Shown piece after piece: positions 43,845 through 50,095 of a DNA stretch of 64,000 nucleotides; within the stretch, counting starts at the first letter, position 1, and the number at the start of each line of letters is the position of its first letter. The position numbers and the translations under genes are program-made. The notes below the pieces were generated by a model. That model made no database searches, was not told the origin of the DNA, and worked only from the letters and a program-made list of their open reading frames with translations. Location of the stretch: positions 93,673-157,672 of the forward strand of contig JBAZEO010000003.1 of assembly GCA_041653935.1 (NCBI GenBank), in the 5' to 3' direction. This stretch comes from JAYEHL01 sp041653935. Its GTDB lineage: Bacteria > Chloroflexota > Dehalococcoidia > E44-bin15.

Positions 43845-45043
43845 TACGGGTTTCCTATTGTCTCTTTAGCGGCAAATACGGTAGAAAATGCGTAGTACGC
43901 TTCTGTACAAATCATGTACCCCGTCCCAGCTACCGGATTAGTCACCCAGTTTTGACCCACTACGATTCTCGTAGCCGTGTTCGATGATATATACCTCGAC
44001 TGGCCTGCACCCGTGCCAGTGGTCAAAACAAGGATCTTGCCAGCATAAGCATTAACGGTCCACGACTGCCCGGCGTCATCCATAGATCCTGCTGCACCTG
44101 CAGTGGCCGTTCCGTTTATGAAGCGATCGCTTCCCTTGCAAACCATGTAGATGTCTCCGATGGCAGCAGCAACGTATAAGAAGTTGGACTTGAAGAATCC
44201 GTACAGGGACGAGTCGGAATTGACTCGACCAACTCCCCACGGAAGCAGGGTGTACAAGTTCCTTCTCAATTCGGGCTCAGCAACCAAACCGAAAGAAGAA
44301 ATATCTGACATATAAGCTACGTTGTACGCAGATCCGCATGCCCCGGTTCCTGAAACCGAATAATGGCAAGTAGGATAAAAAAGAAAATCAGAAGTAGGAT
44401 ATCCGTAAACCCCGAAACTCGACGGCTGCTCTCCGAGCTTAGTTCCCGAAGCATAATTGTTGGCCAGGTTTGCAGTGACGGATACTCCTGGATTGACATC
44501 GAGAATTGTTATCGTCTCTCTACATCCTGTAGAATAGTCGACAAGCTGGTACTTGTTCCCTATGCTAAACCCATCCGTGCTGCCAACTGACAACACCTGG
44601 GATAACCCTGTTGATGCAGGAGCGGTCAATGCTGTATTGGCTATCTGCGTAGGCTTTACTGGAAGGTGTCCCCATCCTTTTGTTGTTCCCGCGCCATACA
44701 CCATAAAGCACCAATCTTTATCACCGTAGAACCGAATGGTGACAGCCGCAGCGAGCGCAGTGTATCTCGATCCTGCATGAGTGTTAGACTGTCCAGCTCC
44801 TGAATGAGCAGCCGCATCCCAGAATACGTACGTGTCGTGGTACACGTTGTTTCCGGAAACCCAAAGGTGGACAAACTCAGGATTCTTAGCTCCGTCTTCA
44901 CCTGGAGACGTTAGCACTTGAGAAGAAGCCGATATGTTATCATGCACGGTCCATCCCATCGCTTGCATCCATGTAGAGAGGTCAGCCATTATAGTAGCCT
45001 GAGATCCTGCTCCGTACACCTTCAAATAACTCTTGTAAGCCAT
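43844..45043 (-). CDS. Fibre or adhesin-like structural protein
   Basis: 399 residues, TGATG overlap with the previous stop. Gly/Ser/Thr/Tyr-rich and beta throughout. The N-terminal 110 residues include Trp-Met-Gln-Ala-Met-Gly-Trp-Thr-Val and Asn-Val-Tyr-His-Asp-Thr-Tyr. The C-terminal 100 carry Thr-Thr-Gly-Thr-Gly-Ala-Gly-Gln-Ser-Arg-Tyr-Ile, a pattern common in phage tail-fibre and adhesin proteins that follows structural repeats. No catalytic motif. A head or tail fibre role is inferred. Confidence 0.6.
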   Translation of the reverse strand: MAYKSYLKVYGAGSQATIMADLSTWMQAMGWTVHDNISASSQVLTSPGEDGAKNPEFVHLWVSGNNVYHDTYVFWDAAAHSGAGQSNTHAGSRYTALAAAVTIRFYGDKDWCFMVYGAGTTKGWGHLPVKPTQIANTALTAPASTGLSQVLSVGSTDGFSIGNKYQLVDYSTGCRETITILDVNPGVSVTANLANNYASGTKLGEQPSSFGVYGYPTSDFLFYPTCHYSVSGTGACGSAYNVAYMSDISSFGLVAEPELRRNLYTLLPWGVGRVNSDSSLYGFFKSNFLYVAAAIGDIYMVCKGSDRFINGTATAGAAGSMDDAGQSWTVNAYAGKILVLTTGTGAGQSRYISSNTATRIVVGQNWVTNPVAGTGYMICTEAYYAFSTVFAAKETIGNP

Positions 45044-45174
45044 CAGTCGTCCTCCAATAATCTATCAAGGGCCTCGCATGAAGCCTCGAGTTTATCTTCT
45101 ATCAGGCTGTCCCTGAGAGCAGCCAGCTCGGGCGTCACTCTCAGAGGGTTCAGCGCCAGTATCTTCTCGAGCAC
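45043..45174 (-). CDS. Small helical protein after holin-like gene
   Basis: 43 residues from GTG at 45174, placed four bases after an AGGAGG that overlaps the stop of the preceding gene. The frame upstream of this GTG lies inside the preceding gene and is not supported. Acidic helix with Leu-Arg-Asp-Ser-Leu-Ile-Glu-Asp-Lys-Leu-Glu. TGATG overlap with the next gene. Unknown. Confidence 0.55.
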   Translation of the reverse strand: MLEKILALNPLRVTPELAALRDSLIEDKLEASCEALDRLLEDD

Positions 45175-45182
45175 AAGTCCTC

Positions 45183-45461
45183 CTACGATGTCGACGTGAA
45201 CAGCACGCCAAAACCTATCCCCAGCAGGTCCATTCCGATGTCGATCCAGCTCCACCCCGAACCCCTGAGCTTGTCATACAGCTCTTTCAGAACTCCGATG
45301 GCGAGAACGACCATCACATTCGTAAAGGTGTTGGTCCTTGCAATTACGTGCAGGGCGATTACGAGAACGAGCGACCCGAAGAGATGAAGAGCTCCCGACT
45401 CGCGTATCTCCTGCCAGCCCCGTTTGTTCAGAAAGTCCATGACCTTCTGCCACCAGTTCAT
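45183..45461 (-). CDS. Small membrane protein, holin candidate
   Basis: 92 residues. Three hydrophobic segments (about residues 27-43, 47-62, 72-90) separated by Lys-Glu-Leu-Tyr-Asp and Ser-Trp-Ile-Asp-Ile-Gly-Met-Asp. The Lys-Glu-x-Tyr-Asp...Ser-Trp-x-Asp...Asp-Leu-Leu-Gly pattern also occurs in small inner-membrane families such as YfiM/DUF2279. The short N-terminal amphipathic helix and size fit a class I-type holin, but no endolysin is found nearby, so lysis function is only a possibility. Confidence 0.5.
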   Translation of the reverse strand: MNWWQKVMDFLNKRGWQEIRESGALHLFGSLVLVIALHVIARTNTFTNVMVVLAIGVLKELYDKLRGSGWSWIDIGMDLLGIGFGVLFTSTS

Positions 45462-45477
45462 GACTACCTCCCCAAGG

Positions 45478-46026
45478 CTATCTGATCTGAGACATTATCC
45501 TGTCGTCCTGAATTCCGGCCTGGCCCCGGGTGACATACCCTGAGTTGCCTCCGCCCTGTGGCGCTGCCGGAGCAGGTGCATTTGCCCGGTTACGCATGGC
45601 CCCAATTGTTCCGGCTCCAGGAATACTGGTGTTCATGAAGTTGTTCTGTCTGGCTTGCCCTATGGCCTGCTGTGCAGCCGGGGAAAGAGCTGGCATCTGC
45701 GGTGCAGTGCGGCTGGTGCCTTGCTGAAGCATCTGAGAGAGCTGGTTCATGAAAGCTCTCTTCTCGAGAATGGTCTGAGCTGCAGCTTTGATGACGGCAG
45801 GCTGGTACTTGATCGAACTCGACTTGCCCAGAAAGTTACGAACTGTCTCGGTTCCCCTGATGACGCCCTGGCCCCCGGGGCTCAGTTTGTACGGGATTCT
45901 GTGGTAAAGCGAATCTCCACTGGCTGGATGAGCAGTGGGACGGGGATTCGGATCATCGGGAACTCTTATGTTCTTGCTGTTCTTCACGGCCTGTGCGGCC
46001 AACTTGATTACTTCCGGTGGATACAT
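45478..46026 (-). CDS. Leader-motif protein with two KLAAQ copies
   Basis: 182 residues from ATG 46026 (AAAGGAGGAAGC). Residues 3-12 read Pro-Pro-Glu-Val-Ile-Lys-Leu-Ala-Ala-Gln. A second copy about 80 residues on reads Pro-Ala-Val-Ile-Lys-Ala-Ala-Ala-Gln-Thr-Ile-Leu-Glu-Lys-Arg-Ala-Phe. The rest is Gln/Ala/Pro/Gly-rich and probably disordered. The motif is the same as in the 35.1-37.8 kb cassette, 8 kb away, so this may be a further internal protein or a scaffold that binds the same partner. It heads its own transcription unit (promoter 46058-46085). Confidence 0.6.
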   Translation of the reverse strand: MYPPEVIKLAAQAVKNSKNIRVPDDPNPRPTAHPASGDSLYHRIPYKLSPGGQGVIRGTETVRNFLGKSSSIKYQPAVIKAAAQTILEKRAFMNQLSQMLQQGTSRTAPQMPALSPAAQQAIGQARQNNFMNTSIPGAGTIGAMRNRANAPAPAAPQGGGNSGYVTRGQAGIQDDRIMSQIR

Positions 46027-46175
46027 GCTTCCTCCTTTGAAAGATCTTCCTGAAACCATTATACCTGCATTCGAGGGGAGTGCAAGCTCCATATACAATC
46101 ATCGCATACTGCGATTAAAATATCGTGCTTGGTAAAACCTAACGGGCAATCTCCGGGAAGTAAAAAAATAAACGG
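46027..46175 (-). promoter_or_regulatory. 149-base gap between collagen-like and leader-motif genes
   Basis: In coding direction: directly after the upstream stop a TTTATTTTTTTAC run without a clear stem before it, a quiet middle, then the promoter at 46058-46085 and the AAAGGAGG ribosome site. No additional gene seen. Confidence 0.5.
46058..46085 (-). promoter_or_regulatory. Sigma70-type promoter before 45478-46026 gene
   Basis: Coding strand: TTGCAC, 16 bases, perfect TATAAT, predicting a 25-base leader before the ATG at 46026. Intergenic location and consensus hexamers make this one of the most convincing promoters of the window. Confidence 0.7.
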
Positions 46176-46847
46176 TCATGTCACTACCCATGAGATGATG
46201 CGGTTGTCGACGTCTCTGGTGAATGTCCAGGTCCTGACACCGTCGGTCACTTCCTCAATGAAGCCATGAATGTCCCGGGTGACATCTATGGTTCTGCCGG
46301 CTGTCAGTTCAACCTTGGTGAGATTGCCGTCACCGTCTCTGGTGATGACACCATCTCTGATCTTCTGGTAGACGTCTTCATGCTGGGCTTCAGTAAGGTG
46401 GTAGTATTCATCCGTGGTTCCACCCTGCAGACCATCAAGATCGTTGTGCTCCTCGAGAGGGCCTGGAGGGCCCTGGGGACCTGTGGCGCCGGCAGGCCCA
46501 GTCGGCCCAGCCGGTCCAGCCGGTCCAGCCGGGCCTTCCGGACCGGGTTCTCCGGATCCCCCGCCCCCTCCCGGCTCGAAACCTTCGAAGGCTTCTGCTA
46601 TTGCTGCCGAATCCAGGGCTGCCGACCAGCGGAAAAACTCGATGAGAGCTTCGGTGGTAAGCTCAGCTCTTTTCTCACCCATGATGGTACGAATGGTTTC
46701 AAGGTCGGAATCATCAGGCCAGGGTTCCGATGCAGCGAAAACCCTGAACTCATCCTCTACTGCATCGAGGAGGTCCTTGAGCTTCTTCTCGGCATCCCTG
46801 CCGAGGTTGGCTGCTCTGAGCGAAGCAAGAACAGTTTCTATGCTCAT
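46176..46847 (-). CDS. Collagen-like fibre protein
   Basis: 223 residues, ATGA overlap with the previous gene. Residues 1-85 are helical. Residues about 92-130 are Gly-x-Y triplets (Gly-Glu-Pro-Gly-Pro-Glu-Gly-Pro-Ala and so on) that should form a trimeric collagen-like stalk. Residues 131-223 form a small beta domain starting with His-Asn-Asp-Leu-Asp-Gly-Leu-Gln-Gly-Gly, the typical linker of phage fibre knobs, then Glu-Tyr-Tyr-His-Leu. This layout is that of a short virion fibre with a C-terminal head. Confidence 0.75.
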   Translation of the reverse strand: MSIETVLASLRAANLGRDAEKKLKDLLDAVEDEFRVFAASEPWPDDSDLETIRTIMGEKRAELTTEALIEFFRWSAALDSAAIAEAFEGFEPGGGGGSGEPGPEGPAGPAGPAGPTGPAGATGPQGPPGPLEEHNDLDGLQGGTTDEYYHLTEAQHEDVYQKIRDGVITRDGDGNLTKVELTAGRTIDVTRDIHGFIEEVTDGVRTWTFTRDVDNRIISWVVT

Positions 46848-47008
46848 GACTCTTTGATCATGCCGCTGCCATCAGCCATTTCTTTTTTGTCGTGGCGGAT
46901 GATATACCTTTTGACCTGCCTGGAGAATCCCCGGGCTTTCTCCATTTCTTCTTCAGTGATCTCGTCTTCCTCTATAACCGGTTGCTCTTTGGGCTTGCGT
47001 TTGAACAT
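46844..47008 (-). CDS. 54-residue charged protein
   Basis: ATG at 47008, stop TGA at 46844 overlapping the next ATG (ATGA). Alternating charged stretches: basic N-terminus (Lys-Arg-Lys-Pro-Lys), acidic middle (Glu-Glu-Asp-Glu), then Arg-Gln-Val-Lys-Arg-Tyr-Ile-Ile-Arg. The ribosome site (GGGAAGACCA) is moderate, but the coupling on the downstream side and exact fit of the gap support it. Function unknown. Confidence 0.55.
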   Translation of the reverse strand: MFKRKPKEQPVIEEDEITEEEMEKARGFSRQVKRYIIRHDKKEMADGSGMIKES

Positions 47009-47020
47009 TGGTCTTCCCTT

Positions 47021-47857
47021 CTACACAACGATCTCAGCGAACACCTTTTTGCTGCAGCCTACATGTCCTGGAGGGCCGGCAGCGCACGGAGTGGATCCCG
47101 TTACCAATCCAGAGAGAGGTTTCGTTGGATCTCCCAGCACAATGGTCTCTCCATCCACTGCCATGACGCCTTCGGTCTTTATGAGCGTGTTGGCTGTCAG
47201 AGGATCAACGGTGGCCTTGAATTTCTTCCCGTTGGCAGCAACGAGCTCGAACTCGAGGTCGGTGCCGCCTTCTATGGGAAGGGTAAGATGCTCTTTGTTG
47301 ATGGTCACCTTCAGTGTCTTCAGGTAGTTGAGTCTCGTCTCGAGCTTGCCGAGGCCGGCATCGAACTTGGTTTCGACCACCGCGGCGCCATCAATGGAGC
47401 GAAACGCCGACATCTCGGCCTGGCATCCACCAGGCATGTCCTGGATGATCGTGTTGAAAGTTGAGTTGAGGATCCCAATGACCTTGCCGAACATGTTGAC
47501 TACTCCGGACTCGGAAACCGAGAACCCGGTAGCAGGGTTGGCTTTCATTACGAGCAGTCCGCCTTTGTAGAACCCAAGGACGGCACCCTCCGGAGACGTG
47601 ATGCAGAAATCTCCGCCCATGAGTTGCTCGTCACTGAACTGCTGCTGAGACTCGGGGTCTTCATTGATCAAGTAGCCGGTCACAACATACTCGGCACCTT
47701 CGGACATAATCCTGCAGGAGGTTCCTATGGGAGGCAGCATCTTGGCTCCGGGCATGGGCTGTTGTACCATTACGTCGTGCAGAGTCGTGACGCCCTCGCT
47801 GTCTCTGACCTCCACACTGACGGTGCTACCAGATATGCTTGTCACAGTCCCGATCAT
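47021..47857 (-). CDS. OB-fold spike-like baseplate protein (candidate)
   Basis: 278 residues, AAGGAGGATAGC before ATG. The first 75 residues form an OB-like barrel (Gly-Thr-Val-Thr-Ser-Ile-Ser-Gly-Ser-Thr-Val, Met-Leu-Pro-Pro-Ile-Gly-Thr) as at the start of gpV/gp5-type spikes. The centre has Phe-Cys-Ile-Thr-Ser-Pro-Glu-Gly-Ala and Val-Asn-Met-Phe-Gly-Lys repeats. The C-terminus ends with Cys-Ala-Ala-Gly-Pro-Pro-Gly-His-Val-Gly-Cys, a possible metal site at the tip. The gene lies 35 kb away from the hub genes, so a head-fibre or separate spike is an alternative. Confidence 0.55.
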   Translation of the reverse strand: MIGTVTSISGSTVSVEVRDSEGVTTLHDVMVQQPMPGAKMLPPIGTSCRIMSEGAEYVVTGYLINEDPESQQQFSDEQLMGGDFCITSPEGAVLGFYKGGLLVMKANPATGFSVSESGVVNMFGKVIGILNSTFNTIIQDMPGGCQAEMSAFRSIDGAAVVETKFDAGLGKLETRLNYLKTLKVTINKEHLTLPIEGGTDLEFELVAANGKKFKATVDPLTANTLIKTEGVMAVDGETIVLGDPTKPLSGLVTGSTPCAAGPPGHVGCSKKVFAEIVV

Positions 47858-47878
47858 GCTATCCTCCTTCCATCCCGA

Positions 47879-47906
47879 ATTATACCGGAATGAAGGGTAG
47901 TGGCAA
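47879..47906 (-). promoter_or_regulatory. Sigma70-type promoter before spike-like gene
   Basis: Coding strand: TTGCCA, 16 bases, perfect TATAAT, right after the antirepressor terminator and 15 bases of leader before the ribosome site. It marks a fresh transcription unit for the structural genes. Confidence 0.7.
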
Positions 47907-47916
47907 AGTAGCCGGT

Positions 47917-47944
47917 AAAAAAGAAAGGGGGCTTGTGAGCCCCC
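47917..47944 (-). terminator. Rho-independent terminator after antirepressor
   Basis: Coding strand: a perfect 7-bp stem GGGGGCT/AGCCCCC (47927-47944) with a CACA loop, then TTTCTTTTTT. It stands 12 bases after the antirepressor stop and just before the 47879-47906 promoter, so it separates the two units. Confidence 0.85.
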
Positions 47945-47955
47945 CTCCTTCCCGG

Positions 47956-48792
47956 TTAAGACTTCTCTCCAGCGATGCTTTGGAATCGACTTGAGATATC
48001 CGCCACGATATCATCCGTGGACATCAGACCGTTCCAAGGCCCGTAAGCTTTGGAAAGCCTTTTGATGATCCACTTCACGCCAGCGAAGTTTACTACAACC
48101 TGGGTGTAGGGATAGTTGAAATGGCCTCCGTTTTGCCGAGTCGCCCTAAGTTTGAAGTACTGGTCATACTTGGCATAGAATGAGTACGGCTTCTCCTGGC
48201 GCGATGTTTTGATGAGAATACCTTCCCCAACGAGGAACCTGAATATCCCGTTGGCGCCAACATGAGGATTCCCGATGATCTTCGCGGCATCGCCCAGGCG
48301 GATGTAACCCTGGGGATCCAGGATATGCTGGAGTACCTGACGATCCTGCTCGGTTTCCACAAGCTGGCCGGAGACCAGTTGAAGCTGTTGTTGGGTGCGC
48401 TCCGCCTCATCGACCTTATCGGCCAACATGCGGAGGGCCTCGCTGTAGGTTGCTGGCAGCGCGGAACGAGCTGTGAGCTGTTTGAACCCTTTCTCGCACT
48501 CGATGAAGTACTTACGGGCCTGCATCCCTTGAGAATTGTTCTCGACCATGCAGAGCTGCTTGGCCATATCGAGGGTCAGGCCGTAATCGATCGGGGCTCG
48601 TAAGTTGTTGGTAGATTCGTTGCCCGGATTTGGGTAATGGGTTATATAGTCTGAATCCTCTATAAACCCATATTTGTTAATTCGTTCCTTGATCCATGCA
48701 GCGAAGTGCCTCCCCACACCCAAGAAGGCATGCAGGGTCCTGGCGTCCACCAGTTGGATGCCCTCCTCCTCCCGTATCGGTATCAATTCCAT
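47956..48792 (-). CDS. AntA-type antirepressor with KilAC-like C-terminus
   Basis: 278 residues from ATG 48792 (AAAGGGGAT site). Residues about 8-95 match the AntA/AntB domain: Val-Asp-Ala-Arg-x-Leu-His-x-Phe-Leu-x-Val-Gly, Phe-x-x-Trp-Ile-Lys-x-Arg-Ile, Asp-Tyr, then Leu-Thr-Leu-Asp-Met-Ala-Lys-Gln-Leu-Cys-Met-Val-Glu-Asn. Residues about 110-150 are coiled coil. The C-terminal 120 residues (Gly-Tyr-Ile-Arg-Leu-Gly-Asp-Ala-Ala-Lys-Ile-Ile-Gly) match the ANT/KilAC DNA-binding type. These proteins inactivate phage repressors or regulate host genes. The start lies 20 bases after a terminator, so read-through or antitermination may control it. No repressor gene is visible here. Confidence 0.85.
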   Translation of the reverse strand: MELIPIREEEGIQLVDARTLHAFLGVGRHFAAWIKERINKYGFIEDSDYITHYPNPGNESTNNLRAPIDYGLTLDMAKQLCMVENNSQGMQARKYFIECEKGFKQLTARSALPATYSEALRMLADKVDEAERTQQQLQLVSGQLVETEQDRQVLQHILDPQGYIRLGDAAKIIGNPHVGANGIFRFLVGEGILIKTSRQEKPYSFYAKYDQYFKLRATRQNGGHFNYPYTQVVVNFAGVKWIIKRLSKAYGPWNGLMSTDDIVADISSRFQSIAGEKS

Positions 48793-48812
48793 TCTATCCC
48801 CTTTCCATGCAG

Positions 48813-48847
48813 AAAAAAGAAAGCCCCGGGTTTGAAGTCCCCGGGGC
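48813..48847 (-). terminator. Rho-independent terminator in front of antirepressor
   Basis: Coding strand: 8-bp stem GCCCCGGG/CCCGGGGC with a 9-base loop, then TTTCTTTTTT. It follows the 48853 stop by 5 bases and ends about 10 bases before the antirepressor ribosome site, leaving no room for a promoter between. Confidence 0.85.
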
Positions 48848-48852
48848 AACCA

Positions 48853-49170
48853 TCAGTCGTCGCAGTTGTGGATAGCTTTTTCGATGCCATCCATGCAGAG
48901 CTGCTCGAAAGCCGCTCTGTCTCGGACGAAATCCCCTTCTTCGACTTTCCACTTCCTGGCCTGGCGCCAAGAAGTTCCAGCCTCCACGATGAGGATATCA
49001 TTTTGAGCGCAGTTACTGACGAAGACTGCCTCTAGGCGAATGCTTCCCGGGGCGCCAAACCCCCGCGGCCAGCAGTAGTGGCCAAGAAACCCCAGATGGT
49101 CCCTGCTGTTCGCGTCATTGCGAGGATTCAACTCTCTCGCAACTGCCTGTGTCAACTCATCAACCCACAT
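48853..49170 (-). CDS. Small protein of regulatory unit, unknown
   Basis: 105 residues from ATG 49170 with AAGGAGG at ideal spacing; an upstream in-frame start is not supported. Trp-rich (six Trp) with acidic C-terminus (Ile-His-Asn-Cys-Asp-Asp). Conserved-looking Asp-His-Leu-Gly-Phe-Leu-Gly-His-Tyr-Cys-Trp-Pro-Arg near residue 30. Framed by a promoter upstream and a terminator downstream, so it forms a one-gene unit with the antirepressor after it. Function unknown. Confidence 0.6.
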   Translation of the reverse strand: MWVDELTQAVARELNPRNDANSRDHLGFLGHYCWPRGFGAPGSIRLEAVFVSNCAQNDILIVEAGTSWRQARKWKVEEGDFVRDRAAFEQLCMDGIEKAIHNCDD

Positions 49171-49239
49171 CTCAGTCCTCCTTCCGATGCGGGGTTCCCA
49201 GGGTCGTCCTGGTCCGGGAGATTGTTTGTCTCCATAGTA

Positions 49240-49248
49240 TTTATACCA
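49240..49248 (-). promoter_or_regulatory. Extended -10 promoter for 48853-49170 gene
   Basis: Coding strand: TGG TATAAA, an extended -10, in an AT-rich gap just after a terminator. The -35 region at the usual distance is poor, which extended -10 promoters tolerate. Predicted leader about 60 bases. Confidence 0.5.
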
Positions 49249-49285
49249 CAATTACGAGTATATTTTCTATATCTATTGGCTCGGT

Positions 49286-49314
49286 AAAAAAAGAAGAAGG
49301 GGCCCGAAGGCCCC
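49286..49314 (-). terminator. Rho-independent terminator ending accessory operon
   Basis: Coding strand: 6-bp stem GGGGCC/GGCCCC with the stable TTCG tetraloop, followed by TTCTTCTTTTTTT. It lies 22 bases after the 49336 stop and closes the long small-gene operon. Confidence 0.88.
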
Positions 49315-49335
49315 CTCCCCCTTTCTGTCTGGCTG

Positions 49336-49758
49336 CTACAGCGCAGGTCCCGTTGGTACTTCCTCCACAGCGACCGGCTGTATGTCAGGCTCCACCGGCA
49401 GCAGCTCGCAGCTCAGGATGTCCATGAATATCTTGACCAACGCTTCCATATTGAGGCCCCCGTCTCGGAGATCATTCCCCCGAGTCCAGGTTTCTCCAGG
49501 AAGAGGAGATCTGTTGCCCATGAACCCCATGAGACATCCTTTGCCGCTCTTGGTGACCGCTGCCACTATTCTGTATTGATGCCTGTCGGTGTAAATGGCA
49601 ATGGAATCCAAGACACCTTTTGCTGCTTCTTCGAGAGTTGCCAGGTTTATCTCCACCTGTTCAGCTCTGAAGAACTTCCCTTGCATGAGAACATCAATTA
49701 CGAACTTGATGCCAGTCGGCAGGGTTTCGTACTGAATGTCACTCAGCCTTGTTGCCAT
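49336..49758 (-). CDS. Conserved-type small phage protein, unknown
   Basis: 140 residues from ATG 49758 with AGGAGG six bases upstream, overlapping the previous gene by 20 bases. Alpha/beta with Gly-Lys-Gly-Cys-Leu-Met-Gly-Phe-Met-Gly and an acidic hydrophobic C-terminus. No motif for an enzyme seen. Last gene before the strong terminator. Confidence 0.55.
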   Translation of the reverse strand: MATRLSDIQYETLPTGIKFVIDVLMQGKFFRAEQVEINLATLEEAAKGVLDSIAIYTDRHQYRIVAAVTKSGKGCLMGFMGNRSPLPGETWTRGNDLRDGGLNMEALVKIFMDILSCELLPVEPDIQPVAVEEVPTGPAL

Positions 49759-50086
49759 CACTGGCCTCCTCTTCTTTGCGGGGCTCCTCATACACACAGA
49801 ACCCAAGCAGCTTGCACCGTCCTTTTTCGTCTCTCTCCTCGGACCACTTGATAGCCACCTTGGGCAGCCCTGCAGCCGACAGCATGCCGTTGATGACACC
49901 CATCATGCTCAATGTTTTGAACTGATCGTTGTAGGCATCAACCAAGATATGGGGCATCTCAATAAGCCCCTGGTTGGCAGGAACGCAGTTGCAGAGCAAC
50001 GCATGCATGGCGCCGGGATCTGCTTCGAATGCCTGGTTGAGAATGTCAACCATGGCATCCGTTATGGGCTGGCGGTAATCAGGCAT
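49739..50086 (-). CDS. Conserved-type small phage protein, unknown
   Basis: 115 residues, TAAGGAGAACCA before ATG. Pattern Leu-Asn-Gln-Ala-Phe-Glu-Ala-Asp-Pro...Ala-Leu-Leu-Cys-Asn-Cys-Val-Pro-Ala-Asn and Gly-Val-Ile-Asn-Gly-Met-Leu is one I associate with a widespread uncharacterised small family in phages and mobile elements. Cytoplasmic, no membrane span. Confidence 0.6.
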   Translation of the reverse strand: MPDYRQPITDAMVDILNQAFEADPGAMHALLCNCVPANQGLIEMPHILVDAYNDQFKTLSMMGVINGMLSAAGLPKVAIKWSEERDEKGRCKLLGFCVYEEPRKEEEASDGNKAE

Positions 50087-50095
50087 TGGTTCTCC

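Noticed and set aside
46160..46176. T-rich run after the collagen-like gene as a terminator
   Set aside because: No stable stem precedes the T run, so it does not qualify as rho-independent.
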